A stretch of 64,000 bases of DNA from the NCBI RefSeq assembly GCF_000969835.1, contig NZ_KQ033913.1, positions 250,859 through 314,858 of the forward strand. The letters are read 5' to 3'. This DNA is from Parabacteroides goldsteinii DSM 19448 = WAL 12034. GTDB taxonomy: Bacteria > Bacteroidota > Bacteroidia > Bacteroidales > Tannerellaceae. Positions 33,825 through 43,485 of this stretch are shown piece after piece. A program made the translations under genes and the position numbers. Numbering within the stretch: position 1 is the first letter of the stretch; the number at the start of each line of letters is the position of its first letter. Under the pieces are notes generated by a model. That model was not told the origin of the DNA. It worked only from the letters and a program-made list of their open reading frames with translations, and made no database searches.

Positions 33825-34598
33825 ATGAATAAAGAAAAGCTTACGCTGATTAAGGTCGGCGGAAAGATCGTTGAGGAAGAGGAAACATTGAAAAGTTTGC
33901 TTCGGGATTTTTCTCATATAGAAGGTTTTAAAGCATTGGTACATGGCGGAGGACGTTCTGCAACTAAACTGGCGAGCCAGTTAGGCATCGAAAGTAAAAT
34001 GGTGAATGGCCGCAGGGTGACCGACGTTGAAACACTGAAAGTGGTAACAATGGTATATGGCGGCCTGGTCAATAAAAATATTGTGGCCGGTTTGCAGGCG
34101 TTAGATGTGAATGCACTAGGCCTCACTGGAGCAGATATGAATCTAATGCGTTCGGATAAACGTCCGGTAGCTGAAGTCGATTATGGTTTTGTGGGAGATG
34201 TGAAAGAAGTGAATGCAGATTTGCTGGCTTCTCTGATCCATCAGGGCATTGTTCCGGTATTGGCTCCGCTGACCCATGACAAACAGGGGCATATGCTGAA
34301 TACCAATGCTGATACGATTGCCGGTGAAGCAGCAAAAGCACTGGCTAAGCATTTTGATGTAACATTAGTTTTCTGTTTTGAGAAAAAAGGTGTATTGCGG
34401 GATGAGAATGATGATGAAAGCGTTATTCCGGAAATAGACCGTACGGTATTTAAACAATTGGTAGAAGAGGGGATTATCCAGGGAGGTATGATCCCTAAAC
34501 TGGAAAATTCATTTCAGGCAATCGATGCAGGGGTGAAAGAGGTTATTATAACCCAGGCTTCTGAAATCCATCAGGGAAAAGGAACGAAAGTTTATTGA
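33825..34598 (+). CDS. argB: Acetylglutamate kinase
   Basis: This 257-residue amino-acid kinase phosphorylates N-acetylglutamate (N-acetylated or N-succinylated substrates are used in Bacteroidetes) in arginine synthesis. Motifs in order: LIKVGGKIVEEEE (ATP site), LVHGGGRSATKLASQLG (substrate loop), NGRRVTD, ALGLTGADMNLM, NTNADTIAGEAAKAL and GGMIPKLENSFQAIDAGV. All are complete. It stands alone, with its own promoter and a strong terminator, rather than in an arg operon. Confidence 0.95.
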   Translation: MNKEKLTLIKVGGKIVEEEETLKSLLRDFSHIEGFKALVHGGGRSATKLASQLGIESKMVNGRRVTDVETLKVVTMVYGGLVNKNIVAGLQALDVNALGLTGADMNLMRSDKRPVAEVDYGFVGDVKEVNADLLASLIHQGIVPVLAPLTHDKQGHMLNTNADTIAGEAAKALAKHFDVTLVFCFEKKGVLRDENDDESVIPEIDRTVFKQLVEEGIIQGGMIPKLENSFQAIDAGVKEVIITQASEIHQGKGTKVY

Positions 34599-34600
34599 TA

Positions 34601-34645
34601 AAATGAAAAGAGGAAAGTTCGAATATAACTTTCCTCTTTTCATTT
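34601..34645. terminator. Bidirectional terminator, argB / DUF1080
   Basis: Perfect 19-bp arms (34601-34619 and 34627-34645) are rich in A and T, so each strand ends in a T-rich arm. It lies directly between the two convergent stop codons. Confidence 0.88.
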
Positions 34646-34646
34646 A

Positions 34647-35315
34647 TTATTTGATGCTTCTTATTTTTACGTTACGGAACCAGATCAGGGAATCACCATG
34701 TTTACCCTGTAATCCGATATATCCTTTTGTTGGAAGTTCTGCAAATGGCTTAGGTAACCAACTGGGGATTTCACTGCCGTCCGGGTTGACTGTTCCCGAA
34801 GTCCATTTGCTCATGTCCATTTCCGTTACTTTTTTACCATTCAGGATAACATTAATGCGTTGTCCGACACATCTGATGCGCATATGGTTCCATTCGCCGG
34901 GCTTTTTTACTATTTTGTCTTGTTTTGCACCCAGGTGGCCGTAAATGGCTCCGCACTTTTCATAAGGTTTGCCGTTTCCCCATTTTTCACAATGATCGTC
35001 AGCAATCTGTATTTCTACAGAATTGGGAATCCAATCTTTAGTATCGGTGCAATATACTACAACGCCACTATTGGTTCCTACGTCGGTTTTGAAGTCCAAA
35101 TCCAGTTCAAAGTTTTCATATTCGGTCTTTGTCCAAATGGATTCATCCTCCACTGCTGCAAGTACACCGCCTGTCATACTCCAAACTTCAGGATTGTAGC
35201 TGGCATCGGAAAGGTTTTCTCCGAACAGAGGTTTCCATTTGTTGTCGGAAGCTGAAACACTAAGGGTGCTGATGATGCCTAGAAAGAGAATTGAGAAATA
35301 AAAAAATCGTTTCAT
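34647..35315 (-). CDS. DUF1080 protein (3-keto-disaccharide hydrolase type)
   Basis: The 222-residue exported protein has a signal peptide ending VSASDN and a concanavalin-like beta-sandwich. Visible features are LFGENLSDAS, NFELDLDFKTDVGTNSGVVVY, NSVEIQIADDH, PGEWNHMRIRCVGQRINVILNG and GYIGLQGKHGDSLIWFRNVKI. This is DUF1080, some members of which cleave 3-keto-glycosides. The N-S-G-V metal or ligand region is kept. It has no sugar-related neighbours, so the substrate is unknown. Confidence 0.92.
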   Translation of the reverse strand: MKRFFYFSILFLGIISTLSVSASDNKWKPLFGENLSDASYNPEVWSMTGGVLAAVEDESIWTKTEYENFELDLDFKTDVGTNSGVVVYCTDTKDWIPNSVEIQIADDHCEKWGNGKPYEKCGAIYGHLGAKQDKIVKKPGEWNHMRIRCVGQRINVILNGKKVTEMDMSKWTSGTVNPDGSEIPSWLPKPFAELPTKGYIGLQGKHGDSLIWFRNVKIRSIK

Positions 35316-35349
35316 GTTATTGGATTTTAAGATAAAATAATTAGAAATC

Positions 35350-35357
35350 CAAAGATA
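35350..35357 (-). promoter_or_regulatory. -7 box of the DUF1080 gene
   Basis: CAAAGATA reads TATCTTTG on the minus strand, 34 bp before the ATG. Confidence 0.55.
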
Positions 35358-35647
35358 GATAATCCATTTTAATAAGCGAGTAAAAACTGGTTAATTTTAT
35401 ACCTGTCTTTTGAATGATAGCAAAAAAGGTTGATTTATGCGAAATATGTTGTTTTCTGTTGCTGTTTTCTTTTATTTTATTATTTTTGTTTCGAAAAGGC
35501 TGGTGTCTGATTTCTGGATTAAATGTAATAAAATGTAAATACGATAAAAATAGTAAATAGATACGTTAAGTTGAGTAGGAAAATTACAGGCATTAAAATA
35601 ACTAATTTGTAAGAATTTCATAGACATACCAGGCCTGTATATATAAT

Positions 35648-35685
35648 AAGGGATTGCTCGGGATGAGTGATCCCTTTCTTTTAAT
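35648..35685 (+). terminator. Orphan terminator-like hairpin in a 440-bp gap
   Basis: AAGGGATTGCTC (35648-35659) pairs with GAGTGATCCCTT (35665-35676) with two wobble pairs, followed by a T-rich tail. No coding gene precedes it on this strand; the rest of 35358-35729 is AT-rich with no open frame I trust. It might end a small RNA, but no exact -7 box is visible upstream. Confidence 0.5.
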
Positions 35686-35729
35686 AGTTCCTTTTATTCC
35701 GGTATGTTTAATTTTATAAATAAACTCTT

Positions 35730-35737
35730 TACCTTTG
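35730..35737 (+). promoter_or_regulatory. -7 box of the ABC-DUF6057-propeller operon
   Basis: TACCTTTG is an exact TAnnTTTG match, 18 bp before the ATG at 35756. Confidence 0.6.
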
Positions 35738-35755
35738 GGGGACAAATTAACAACA

Positions 35756-37201
35756 ATGGAAAAGAGTAAAACAATCGTTAATATAAATAATGTAGTAACC
35801 CGTTTACCGGAACTGCGTTTTGCAGAGCCATTCAGCTGGAATATCAATGAAGGGGAACAATGGGCAATAGTCGGACCCAACGGAGCTGGTAAAACATTGA
35901 TTGCCGACCTGATGCAGCGTAAGTTTGCATTGAAAGAGGGAGAGGTGACGTTCGGTTATGATGACAAAATCAGTAACCTGATAAAAAGTATAGCATTCAA
36001 AGACATTTACTCATTAGCTGATTGCCGGAATTCTTATTACCAACAACGCTGGCACTCAACGGAAACCGATGAAGTGCCGACTGTAGAAGATATTTTGAAA
36101 GAATATTCCGGTACAACGGATTTACATCAGATACTCTCATTTTTCGGTATTGAGGACTTGCTGCCTAAAAAACTCATTTTTCTTTCCAGCGGGGAACTAC
36201 GTAAATTTCTTATCGTCCGTTCTTTATTGAACCATCCGCGTATTTTGATACTGGATAATCCTTTTATCGGTCTGGATGCGGCTTCGCGTGATGTGTTGGT
36301 TCATTTACTGCAACAAATGGCGAAGCTGGATAATGTACAGGTTATTCTATTGTTGTCGAATCCGGATGATATACCGGAGATGATAACTCACGTCCTGCCA
36401 GTCTATAACCGTACACCTTATCCTCCTCAGACACGTGCTGATTTCATGGGCCGGACAGACTTGTTGGCACATTTGTTTCCCGGTTATTCCGGGGATATTT
36501 CATTACCCGCATCGGATAAAGAACCCTCTACCCATGAAGTGACGTTCCGTATGGAGCATGTCTCCATTAAATATGGTAGGCGCACTATTTTAAAAGAACT
36601 GGACTGGGAGGTGAAAAATGGAGAGAAATGGGCGTTATTCGGTCCCAATGGTGCCGGAAAATCAACTTTATTAAGTTTGATTTATGCAGATAACCCTCAA
36701 TCTTACGCAAATACCTTATATTTGTTTGACCGGAAACGGGGATCGGGTGAGAGTATCTGGGATATAAAAAAGAGGATAGGATATGTTTCTCCGGAGATGC
36801 ATCTCTTTTATATGGAGAATGTGCCCACTTTAAATATCGTCGGTTCCGGATTTTTTGATTCTATCGGATTGTATCGTAAATGTACGGAAGAACAACAGTC
36901 TATAGCTTTGGCTTGGATGCGTGTATTTGGGATTGAAGAATTGAAGGACCGTTCGTTCCTGACATTGTCTTCCGGAGAACAACGATTGGCTTTACTGGCC
37001 CGGGCTTTTGTGAAAGATCCGGATTTAATTATTCTGGACGAGCCGTTGCACGGACTCGATATCAGTAATAAACGGAAGGCTGCCCGTATTATTGAGCAGT
37101 TTTGTGAACGGCCGGGAAAGACATTGATTTACGTCACTCATTATCCGCATGAATTACCTTCGTGTGTTGATAAACGTTTTGAATTGATTAAACATGCTTA
37201 A
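35756..37201 (+). CDS. ATP-binding protein with two ABC domains (ModF-like)
   Basis: From ATG 35756 the product has 481 residues and two ABC ATPase domains in tandem without membrane segments. Domain 1 has Walker A GPNGAGKT near 40, signature LSSGELRK, and a Walker B reading ILILDNPFIGLD. Domain 2 has GPNGAGKST near 300, LSSGEQRLALLARA and LIILDEPLHGLD. The catalytic Glu after Walker B is replaced by Asn in domain 1, so that site may bind but hydrolyse ATP poorly. The layout matches ModF/PhrA-type proteins of unclear role. It heads an operon with two genes that follow after 11 bp each. Confidence 0.9.
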   Translation: MEKSKTIVNINNVVTRLPELRFAEPFSWNINEGEQWAIVGPNGAGKTLIADLMQRKFALKEGEVTFGYDDKISNLIKSIAFKDIYSLADCRNSYYQQRWHSTETDEVPTVEDILKEYSGTTDLHQILSFFGIEDLLPKKLIFLSSGELRKFLIVRSLLNHPRILILDNPFIGLDAASRDVLVHLLQQMAKLDNVQVILLLSNPDDIPEMITHVLPVYNRTPYPPQTRADFMGRTDLLAHLFPGYSGDISLPASDKEPSTHEVTFRMEHVSIKYGRRTILKELDWEVKNGEKWALFGPNGAGKSTLLSLIYADNPQSYANTLYLFDRKRGSGESIWDIKKRIGYVSPEMHLFYMENVPTLNIVGSGFFDSIGLYRKCTEEQQSIALAWMRVFGIEELKDRSFLTLSSGEQRLALLARAFVKDPDLIILDEPLHGLDISNKRKAARIIEQFCERPGKTLIYVTHYPHELPSCVDKRFELIKHA

Positions 37202-37212
37202 AATATAATACC

Positions 37213-38964
37213 ATGAAATTGAAAGTCACAGCTTTCTGGTTGGTTGTATTGGCTGCTTTGTTCATTTTTCTTCAGGAATATAGCAAGTTCCATTTCTTTT
37301 TTATCGAACAAAGTCAGTTATTTCAATTTACCGGTGAGTATATTTCAGAGAAACTGGCTATGCCTGGTGGGTTTGCATTAACCTTTTCTGAGTTTTTGGT
37401 GCAGTTTTTTATCTATCCCTATGCCGGTGCCGGAATTACTGCGGGACTGTTGCTGTTAACCGGATTAGGAATGAGAGGGATTGTTCGCCGGATCGCTCCG
37501 GACACGAATTGTTTCCTGCTTTATCTGATCCCGATTGTTTTGATTATGTTCCTCCATTTTGATTTTAATTATCTGGTTTTTGGAACGATAGCATTCAACA
37601 TGATGCTTTGTGCTTTGTATTTCTGCCTTTGTATATCGACAGACAAATGGCGGATGATAGCAGAGATCATTATAACACCTTTGCTTTATGGACTGGCCGG
37701 GTCTGTAGCATGTTTGTTTGCTTTGTCGGTGGTAGTATATGAGTTCTTTAATAAAACTCCCCGGTTTTACTGGTCGTTATTTTCTGTTGTTCTCGCTCTT
37801 CTTTGCGGGGTCTGCAGTGTCTATTTCTCGATGCTGGGGGAATATCGTTTTGCTTTCTTGCCGGATGCTTACTATCATACTGCATTGGAACCGAAAACTG
37901 TCATCTATTATTCATGGATTTCGTTGCCTCTGATCCTGATTGTCGCTTTTCTGTTGAGGAAAAGGAAGAAAGATATTGGTAAAAAACTCCTGATTGCCGG
38001 CGGAATCTTTCAGGTAATCCTTTTATTTGTATTATGCTGGTGGGGAATACCTGAATATGGAGATAAGAAATCAGCCAAAGTGAAAGAACTCGACTATTAT
38101 GCAAGGACGGAACAATGGGATAAAATAGTGGAAAGCAGTCAAGGCACGTTGACTAATTATCTGAATATGTGTTTTTTGAATCTGGCATTATCTCAAAAAG
38201 GAGAGTTGGCAGATCGTTTATTCAGTTTTGACCAGAGAGGACCGCAGGGAATAATGGTCGGATGGAATAAAACAGAGCAGATATCCTCTTTATTGAGTGA
38301 TATTGCTTTTGCCATGGGAAATCCGGCGATGGCTCAGGAAATGGCTTTTGAAGCATATGCAACAGCCATAGGAGAGGGGAATCCCCGTATGTTAAAGAGA
38401 CTTGTTCAGACAAATATTATTTATGGGGAATATCCGGTGGCGGAGAAGTATCTGAATATATTGGAGAATACATTTTATTATAAAAAATGGGCCGGTGAAC
38501 ATCGTAAATTTTTATATAATGATGCTGCTGTAGAGCAGGATCCGGTGCTGGGACCAAGGCGCAAATGTTTACCGAAAGAGAACTATCTTTCAGAGATAAA
38601 CTATATCGAAAAAGACATGCGTATGATCGCTGAAGCCAATCCGGAAAATAAAGCGGCCATCGAATATCTGGGAGCCTTTCTTTTATTGGCAAAGAATATG
38701 GATGGTTTCAAAGGACTGGTCGAAACTTATTATGGAACGGAGGTGCTCCCTGTGTTGCCGAAGTCTTTCCAGGAAGCAGTGATCACGTTGTCGGAAGCGG
38801 AACCGGATTATTGGAAACGTTTTGATATCTCTCCCTCCGTCATGCAACGTTTTGCAGAATACAAGAAACAGGTTCTGGCGAACCGGAATAATAAGAGTGC
38901 CCTTCCCGGACTGTTGCGCAGGGCTTACGGAGATACTTACTGGTTTTATTTTATGTTTAAATAA
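37213..38964 (+). CDS. DUF6057-like membrane protein with TPR-like C-terminus
   Basis: The 583-residue protein has about eight hydrophobic segments in residues 1-285 (for example FWLVVLAALFIFL, AGITAGLLLLTGLGM, LFALSVVVYEFF and LLIAGGIFQVILLFVLCWW). A soluble helical region follows, with repeats resembling TPR (LDYYARTEQWDKIVESSQG, MAQEMAFEAYATAIGEGNP, YPVAEKYLNILENTFYYKKW). It fits DUF6057, which is found mainly in Bacteroidales next to propeller lipoproteins. Function is unknown. Gaps of 11 bp on each side indicate one operon. Confidence 0.8.
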   Translation: MKLKVTAFWLVVLAALFIFLQEYSKFHFFFIEQSQLFQFTGEYISEKLAMPGGFALTFSEFLVQFFIYPYAGAGITAGLLLLTGLGMRGIVRRIAPDTNCFLLYLIPIVLIMFLHFDFNYLVFGTIAFNMMLCALYFCLCISTDKWRMIAEIIITPLLYGLAGSVACLFALSVVVYEFFNKTPRFYWSLFSVVLALLCGVCSVYFSMLGEYRFAFLPDAYYHTALEPKTVIYYSWISLPLILIVAFLLRKRKKDIGKKLLIAGGIFQVILLFVLCWWGIPEYGDKKSAKVKELDYYARTEQWDKIVESSQGTLTNYLNMCFLNLALSQKGELADRLFSFDQRGPQGIMVGWNKTEQISSLLSDIAFAMGNPAMAQEMAFEAYATAIGEGNPRMLKRLVQTNIIYGEYPVAEKYLNILENTFYYKKWAGEHRKFLYNDAAVEQDPVLGPRRKCLPKENYLSEINYIEKDMRMIAEANPENKAAIEYLGAFLLLAKNMDGFKGLVETYYGTEVLPVLPKSFQEAVITLSEAEPDYWKRFDISPSVMQRFAEYKKQVLANRNNKSALPGLLRRAYGDTYWFYFMFK

Positions 38965-38975
38965 AGGAATGGGAT

Positions 38976-40436
38976 ATGAATGGAAATTATAAATATATAG
39001 CATTGCTGGCCTTGTTTTTTTCTTGTTCGGATTCGGTTCAGGTGAGTGATACGTTAAGCGAAAGACCTGCTATCTTCCCGGATTACACCGATATAACGAT
39101 ACCGGCAAATATCGCTCCGCTGAATTTCTCTTTGGAGACTCCTGTTGAAGATGCACGTGCTGTTCTGTCATTCTCGGATCAGCAGATAAGAGTGAAGGCG
39201 AAGGATAACCAGTTCGTTTTTCCTGTTTCTAAATGGAAAAAACTATTATCGTCTGCGGCAGGAAATGAGGTAAAGGTTGTTGTTCAGGTGAAAGATAAAG
39301 GGAAATGGGTGGAATATGCTCCTGTTAAATGGAATGTGGCGGCAGAACCGGTCGATCCTTATATAGCTTACCGTCTGATTGCACCGGGATACACTTTATG
39401 GAATAAAATGGGACTTTATCAGCGTAACCTGGAGAATTATACCGAGATGCCTATTATCGAGAATAAGATGAGTGGCAGGAACTGTGTGAATTGTCATTCA
39501 TTTTGCATGCAGAATCCGGATAAGATGCTTTTCCATATGCGTGAAACATATCCGGGAACTCTTCTGATAGATGGCGATAAGATAGAAAAACTGAACACGA
39601 AAACCGAGCAGACAATATCCTCTTTGGTCTATCCTTCCTGGCATCCTTCCGGAAAATATGTGGCATTTTCTGTAAACAACACCAAACAGGGTTTCCATGC
39701 CAACGACAGGAACCGTATAGAAGTGTTTGATGAGGCGTCGGACGTTGTTGTCTATGATGTGAAAAAACATGAGATTGTAACTACGGCTAAGTTGTTTTCC
39801 AAAGATGCTTTTGAAACTTTTCCGACATTCTCTCCGGATGGAAAAACTCTTTATTTCTGTACGGCTCCGGCACGTCCTATTCCGGAAGAGTTTTCAGAGA
39901 TTAAATATAATTTATGTGCTATCGGATTCGATCCTGACAGCCGGAGTTTCGGTTCAAAGGTAGATACTTTATATAATGCAGCAGTTTCAGGTCAGAGTGC
40001 TTCTTTCCCCCGGGTATCTCCGGACGGGAAATATTTAATGTATACAGTCTCGGGTTATGGAAACTTCTCAATCTGGCATAAAGATGCGGATTTGCAGATG
40101 GCGGATTTGTCAACAGGAGAAAGCATACCGTTAGATATATTGAATAGCAATGATGTGGAAAGTTATCATTCCTGGAGTAGCAATAGCCGTTGGGTTATAT
40201 TTAGCAGTCGCCGGATGGATGGATTATATACACGTCCTTATATCGCTTATATAGATGAAAAAGGAAATGCATGCAAGCCTTTTTTATTGCCTCAGAAAGA
40301 TACCGGCTTTTATGACCGTTTTATGATGTCATATAATATTCCGGAGTTTATTACCGGAAAGGTGAAAGTCGGTGGCAGGGTGTTAGGACTGAAAGCGAAA
40401 GAGGATAAAGGGATAGATGTGAAGTTCGCTAAATAA
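38976..40436 (+). CDS. Lipoprotein with PD40 beta-propeller and CxxCH motif
   Basis: The 486-residue product starts with a lipoprotein signal ending LFFSC. After an N-terminal beta domain (NFSLETPVEDARAVLSF) it has a CVNCHS motif near residue 170, a single haem-binding CxxCH. A TolB-like WD40 propeller of PD40 repeats follows (YPSWHPSGKYVAFSVN, FPTFSPDGKTLYFCT, FPRVSPDGKYLMYTV, YHSWSSNSRWVIFSSR). The combination of haem motif and propeller suggests a redox or binding role at the cell surface or periplasm. It is the last gene of the operon and is followed by a strong terminator. Confidence 0.85.
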   Translation: MNGNYKYIALLALFFSCSDSVQVSDTLSERPAIFPDYTDITIPANIAPLNFSLETPVEDARAVLSFSDQQIRVKAKDNQFVFPVSKWKKLLSSAAGNEVKVVVQVKDKGKWVEYAPVKWNVAAEPVDPYIAYRLIAPGYTLWNKMGLYQRNLENYTEMPIIENKMSGRNCVNCHSFCMQNPDKMLFHMRETYPGTLLIDGDKIEKLNTKTEQTISSLVYPSWHPSGKYVAFSVNNTKQGFHANDRNRIEVFDEASDVVVYDVKKHEIVTTAKLFSKDAFETFPTFSPDGKTLYFCTAPARPIPEEFSEIKYNLCAIGFDPDSRSFGSKVDTLYNAAVSGQSASFPRVSPDGKYLMYTVSGYGNFSIWHKDADLQMADLSTGESIPLDILNSNDVESYHSWSSNSRWVIFSSRRMDGLYTRPYIAYIDEKGNACKPFLLPQKDTGFYDRFMMSYNIPEFITGKVKVGGRVLGLKAKEDKGIDVKFAK

Positions 40437-40464
40437 AAAAAGCCGCTTTTAAGCGGCTTTTTTT
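40435..40464. terminator. Bidirectional terminator
   Basis: Seven A's, GCCGCTT, two bases, AAGCGGC and seven T's form a perfect 14-bp stem. It begins at the propeller gene's stop and also serves the convergent M16 gene. Confidence 0.93.
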
Positions 40465-40489
40465 ATTAGTAATATTAGTTGATTTTCTG

Positions 40490-43378
40490 TTATTTGGAAG
40501 AAAAAAGTTTATTCTTATTTATCCGAATGACTTTTCCGTATTTCGATAACTCATCCAGATTAATTCGTTTGGGGTCGCCTATTATACCGATAGCTACCGG
40601 GCGGCCTTTTACGTTTTGTTGATAGAATTTTACAACATCCTCAAATGATAAATTCTGGATTTTAGGTAATTGTGTTTTGGCAGGATCTTCGGTATAACCC
40701 AAACGCTTCCATGCTTCATACACTTGGCTTCTTGAACGGAAATCCGGTTTAGCCGTTTGAAGACCTTCCCTCAAATAATCTTTTATGCCACTGATGCGGT
40801 CTGCATATTCAGGCATTTCTGTCAATAGATTCATAAAGACATCAATTGCGTCTATCGTTTTATCTGCCTGGGTACCGATATATCCTTCGAAGTAGGCATT
40901 TTTATTAGCCAGAGGTGGCGTGATTTCTCCACCATCTGCGGTATAAGCCATAGAACGGTATTCACGAACTTCCTGCATAACCAATCCGCCGAATCCGCTT
41001 CCAAAATATTTGTTGAAAGCTTTGTAATAAACGTCATCTTCAACCTTAAAAGGATTACCTTCGACATAAAAATAAATCTTGCTTTGCAATGCATCGTTAT
41101 CGGATACGAAATAGATCGTATTTTCTTTATATTGAACACGATCCTTTACAACAGGTGAGTTACTTGTCTTTTCTGTAGCTTTCAAAGGAAGGTTCTTGCT
41201 TAAAACATCGTAAACATCATTGAAAGGCATTGAACCCACATAATGAATTTCTGCTTCATAATCTGTGGCCCGATTGAATTCTCCTGTAAGACTGCTGATT
41301 GTTAGATTGATAATATCTTCCAATGGCATACGATCCAGATATTCGGATTTGTTTTGATACAGTAAATAGTCATGTAAGGCTCCTTCCAACAAATTTTCAT
41401 TTTTTTCTTCGATAGCGCGCATCTGATAAGCAGAACCAATCATATTATTTAATTGTTTCTCATCAAGTTTGGGCATAAGGATCTGACGAGTCAGCAAATT
41501 ACAGGAAGCTTCAAGATTTTCTTCGTAACCAGACATAGAGACATAAAGGTAATTGTCATCTACACCAAAATTACAAACTGCGCCTAGGGCATTGAACTCC
41601 TGCTTTAACGCTTGCGGTTCATAAGCTCCCATAATACCGGCATTGTTCATCAAATCGACGGCATATTGCAACTGTGGCATTTCATGAGTTCCGACTCCAT
41701 ATTTCAAAGTCAGTGTAAAAATAGCATTTTCTTTATTTTGTGTATAGAATAGCCGAGAGCGTTCATTGACTTTCTTGACCTGGACAGCATCGAACTTTTC
41801 ATAAACCGGATCAACTTTACGAACCGGTAGCTTACGGAATTTTTCAGCATATTGTGATATCACTCCGCGTTCCGGATTGATCGGGTCATATTTGGGCTTG
41901 GATAACTTTTCAGCTTTAGGTGCTTTTCCCGGTTGATAGTTCAAGGCAATATAATTTTTATTGAAATATTTATTCGCAATCGCCTTTACCTGATCTATAC
42001 TGATTGTTTTTACTTTTTCCTTATAATTCAATACATTACTAATGTCTTCATTGCAAATGAATGTAGATAATATTTTTTGCGCTTTATTATAGGAAGATTC
42101 GAAAGAAAGATCAAAATCACGAATGAGAGTAGCTTTGACAGAGTTAAATAATTCTTCATCAAATTCTCCTTTCTGTATTTTAGAGATTTCTGCAAGCAAC
42201 ATTTTCTCGAGTGATTTTATTGATTCAAAACGACGCTGGTTCACATCGTAATAAGGGATTCCGAGTATTAATATACGACCTTGTTCTTTAAAATTGATCA
42301 GGCCTGCATCTGCTCCCAGAACATCTCCGGACAAAGATAATTTATCCAGTAGCCCGGTACGATTGCGGTTGGATAACATATTTACGCAAATAGTAAGAGC
42401 CAGTTCGTCTGTATGTCCTGTCGGAACACCTTTAAAAGCTAATCTTAAAGTTGGAAAATCTCCCATTTTAGCACTATATTCAGTGCGACCTTTGATCTCC
42501 ATCTCCGGATAGCTTTTTCGTTCCGGACTTTTTTGAGCTTCTAAACGGCCGAAACGGTCATTGATTAATCCCATTGCTTCTTTAAGTTTGACATTTCCGA
42601 CCAGAATTAAAACCATATTTTCCGGGACATACCAATTATTATAGAAGTCTACCAAACCTCCTAAACGAGGATTCTTTAAGTGTTCCTGTAAACCTAATAC
42701 TGACCTGGAATAGGGATGACCGGGAAAAATATGTTTCAACATAAAATCCTGCTGTAATGATCCTTGCATATCCTGACTTCTGTTAAATTCTTCATAAACG
42801 GTTTCCAATTCTGGCTGGAATGCACGGAAAACCGGATTGATAAAACGTTCTGAATTCAGATCGAGCCACTTATATAGTTGTGAGGGAGGAAACGAACTAA
42901 AATACATTGTCTCATCATATCCGGTCATTGCATTCAGCATTTTACCTCCCATATTTTCAGTCAGTTCTGCAAATTCATTTGGGGCCGTATATTGGGCAGC
43001 TTCTACTGTCAGTTTATTAATCTCAAGTGAGATAGCTTCTTTTTTTACAGGATCTGGCTCATTGGCCATTTCATCATATTTGGTAATGATTTGCTCATAT
43101 AGAGGTTTTTCTTTTTCCCAATTCAAAGAACTGATCGATTGGGTACCTTTAAACATCATGTGTTCCAGGTAATGTGCCAGTCCTGTTAAGTCTTCCGGAT
43201 CATTTACCGCACCAACTTTTACTCCGACTAAACCAAACACATCATTTTTCGTACTATCTTCCCATATATATACAGAAAGTCCGTTTTTAAGTTTAAAACC
43301 TTTCAAACCTTGTGCTGAAACCGTGAGAGAAGAGGCTACAGCGATTATCAGTAAAACTAATGAATAGAATTTTCTCAT
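40490..43378 (-). CDS. M16-family zinc peptidase (pitrilysin/insulinase type)
   Basis: The product, about 962 residues from ATG 43378, is exported (signal ending LTVSAQ). It holds four M16 domains in one chain. The first has the inverted zinc motif HYLEH followed by MMFKGTQ (near residue 65), then the second Glu in ETVYEEFNRS. The third domain lacks HxxEH, as is normal for the inactive half. The shorter start is chosen because it gives a proper signal peptide; the longer frame adds 14 non-hydrophobic residues. It is expected to degrade peptides in the periplasm. It is convergent with the preceding operon. Confidence 0.94.
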   Translation of the reverse strand: MRKFYSLVLLIIAVASSLTVSAQGLKGFKLKNGLSVYIWEDSTKNDVFGLVGVKVGAVNDPEDLTGLAHYLEHMMFKGTQSISSLNWEKEKPLYEQIITKYDEMANEPDPVKKEAISLEINKLTVEAAQYTAPNEFAELTENMGGKMLNAMTGYDETMYFSSFPPSQLYKWLDLNSERFINPVFRAFQPELETVYEEFNRSQDMQGSLQQDFMLKHIFPGHPYSRSVLGLQEHLKNPRLGGLVDFYNNWYVPENMVLILVGNVKLKEAMGLINDRFGRLEAQKSPERKSYPEMEIKGRTEYSAKMGDFPTLRLAFKGVPTGHTDELALTICVNMLSNRNRTGLLDKLSLSGDVLGADAGLINFKEQGRILILGIPYYDVNQRRFESIKSLEKMLLAEISKIQKGEFDEELFNSVKATLIRDFDLSFESSYNKAQKILSTFICNEDISNVLNYKEKVKTISIDQVKAIANKYFNKNYIALNYQPGKAPKAEKLSKPKYDPINPERGVISQYAEKFRKLPVRKVDPVYEKFDAVQVKKVNERSRLFYTQNKENAIFTLTLKYGVGTHEMPQLQYAVDLMNNAGIMGAYEPQALKQEFNALGAVCNFGVDDNYLYVSMSGYEENLEASCNLLTRQILMPKLDEKQLNNMIGSAYQMRAIEEKNENLLEGALHDYLLYQNKSEYLDRMPLEDIINLTISSLTGEFNRATDYEAEIHYVGSMPFNDVYDVLSKNLPLKATEKTSNSPVVKDRVQYKENTIYFVSDNDALQSKIYFYVEGNPFKVEDDVYYKAFNKYFGSGFGGLVMQEVREYRSMAYTADGGEITPPLANKNAYFEGYIGTQADKTIDAIDVFMNLLTEMPEYADRISGIKDYLREGLQTAKPDFRSRSQVYEAWKRLGYTEDPAKTQLPKIQNLSFEDVVKFYQQNVKGRPVAIGIIGDPKRINLDELSKYGKVIRINKNKLFSSK

Positions 43379-43419
43379 TTGTATCAAGTTTATAAATGTT
43401 GTTGATTCAATAGAAAACA

Positions 43420-43464
43420 AAAAAGATACTGTCTTACTTAAGTAGAATAAAACAGTATCTTTTT
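43420..43464 (-). terminator. Terminator of cassette A
   Basis: AAAAAGATACTGT (43420-43432) pairs with ACAGTATCTTTTT (43452-43464). On the minus strand it follows the lipoprotein gene of the SusC/SusD cassette. Confidence 0.75.
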
Positions 43465-43485
43465 CATATTAATGTATGTTATATG

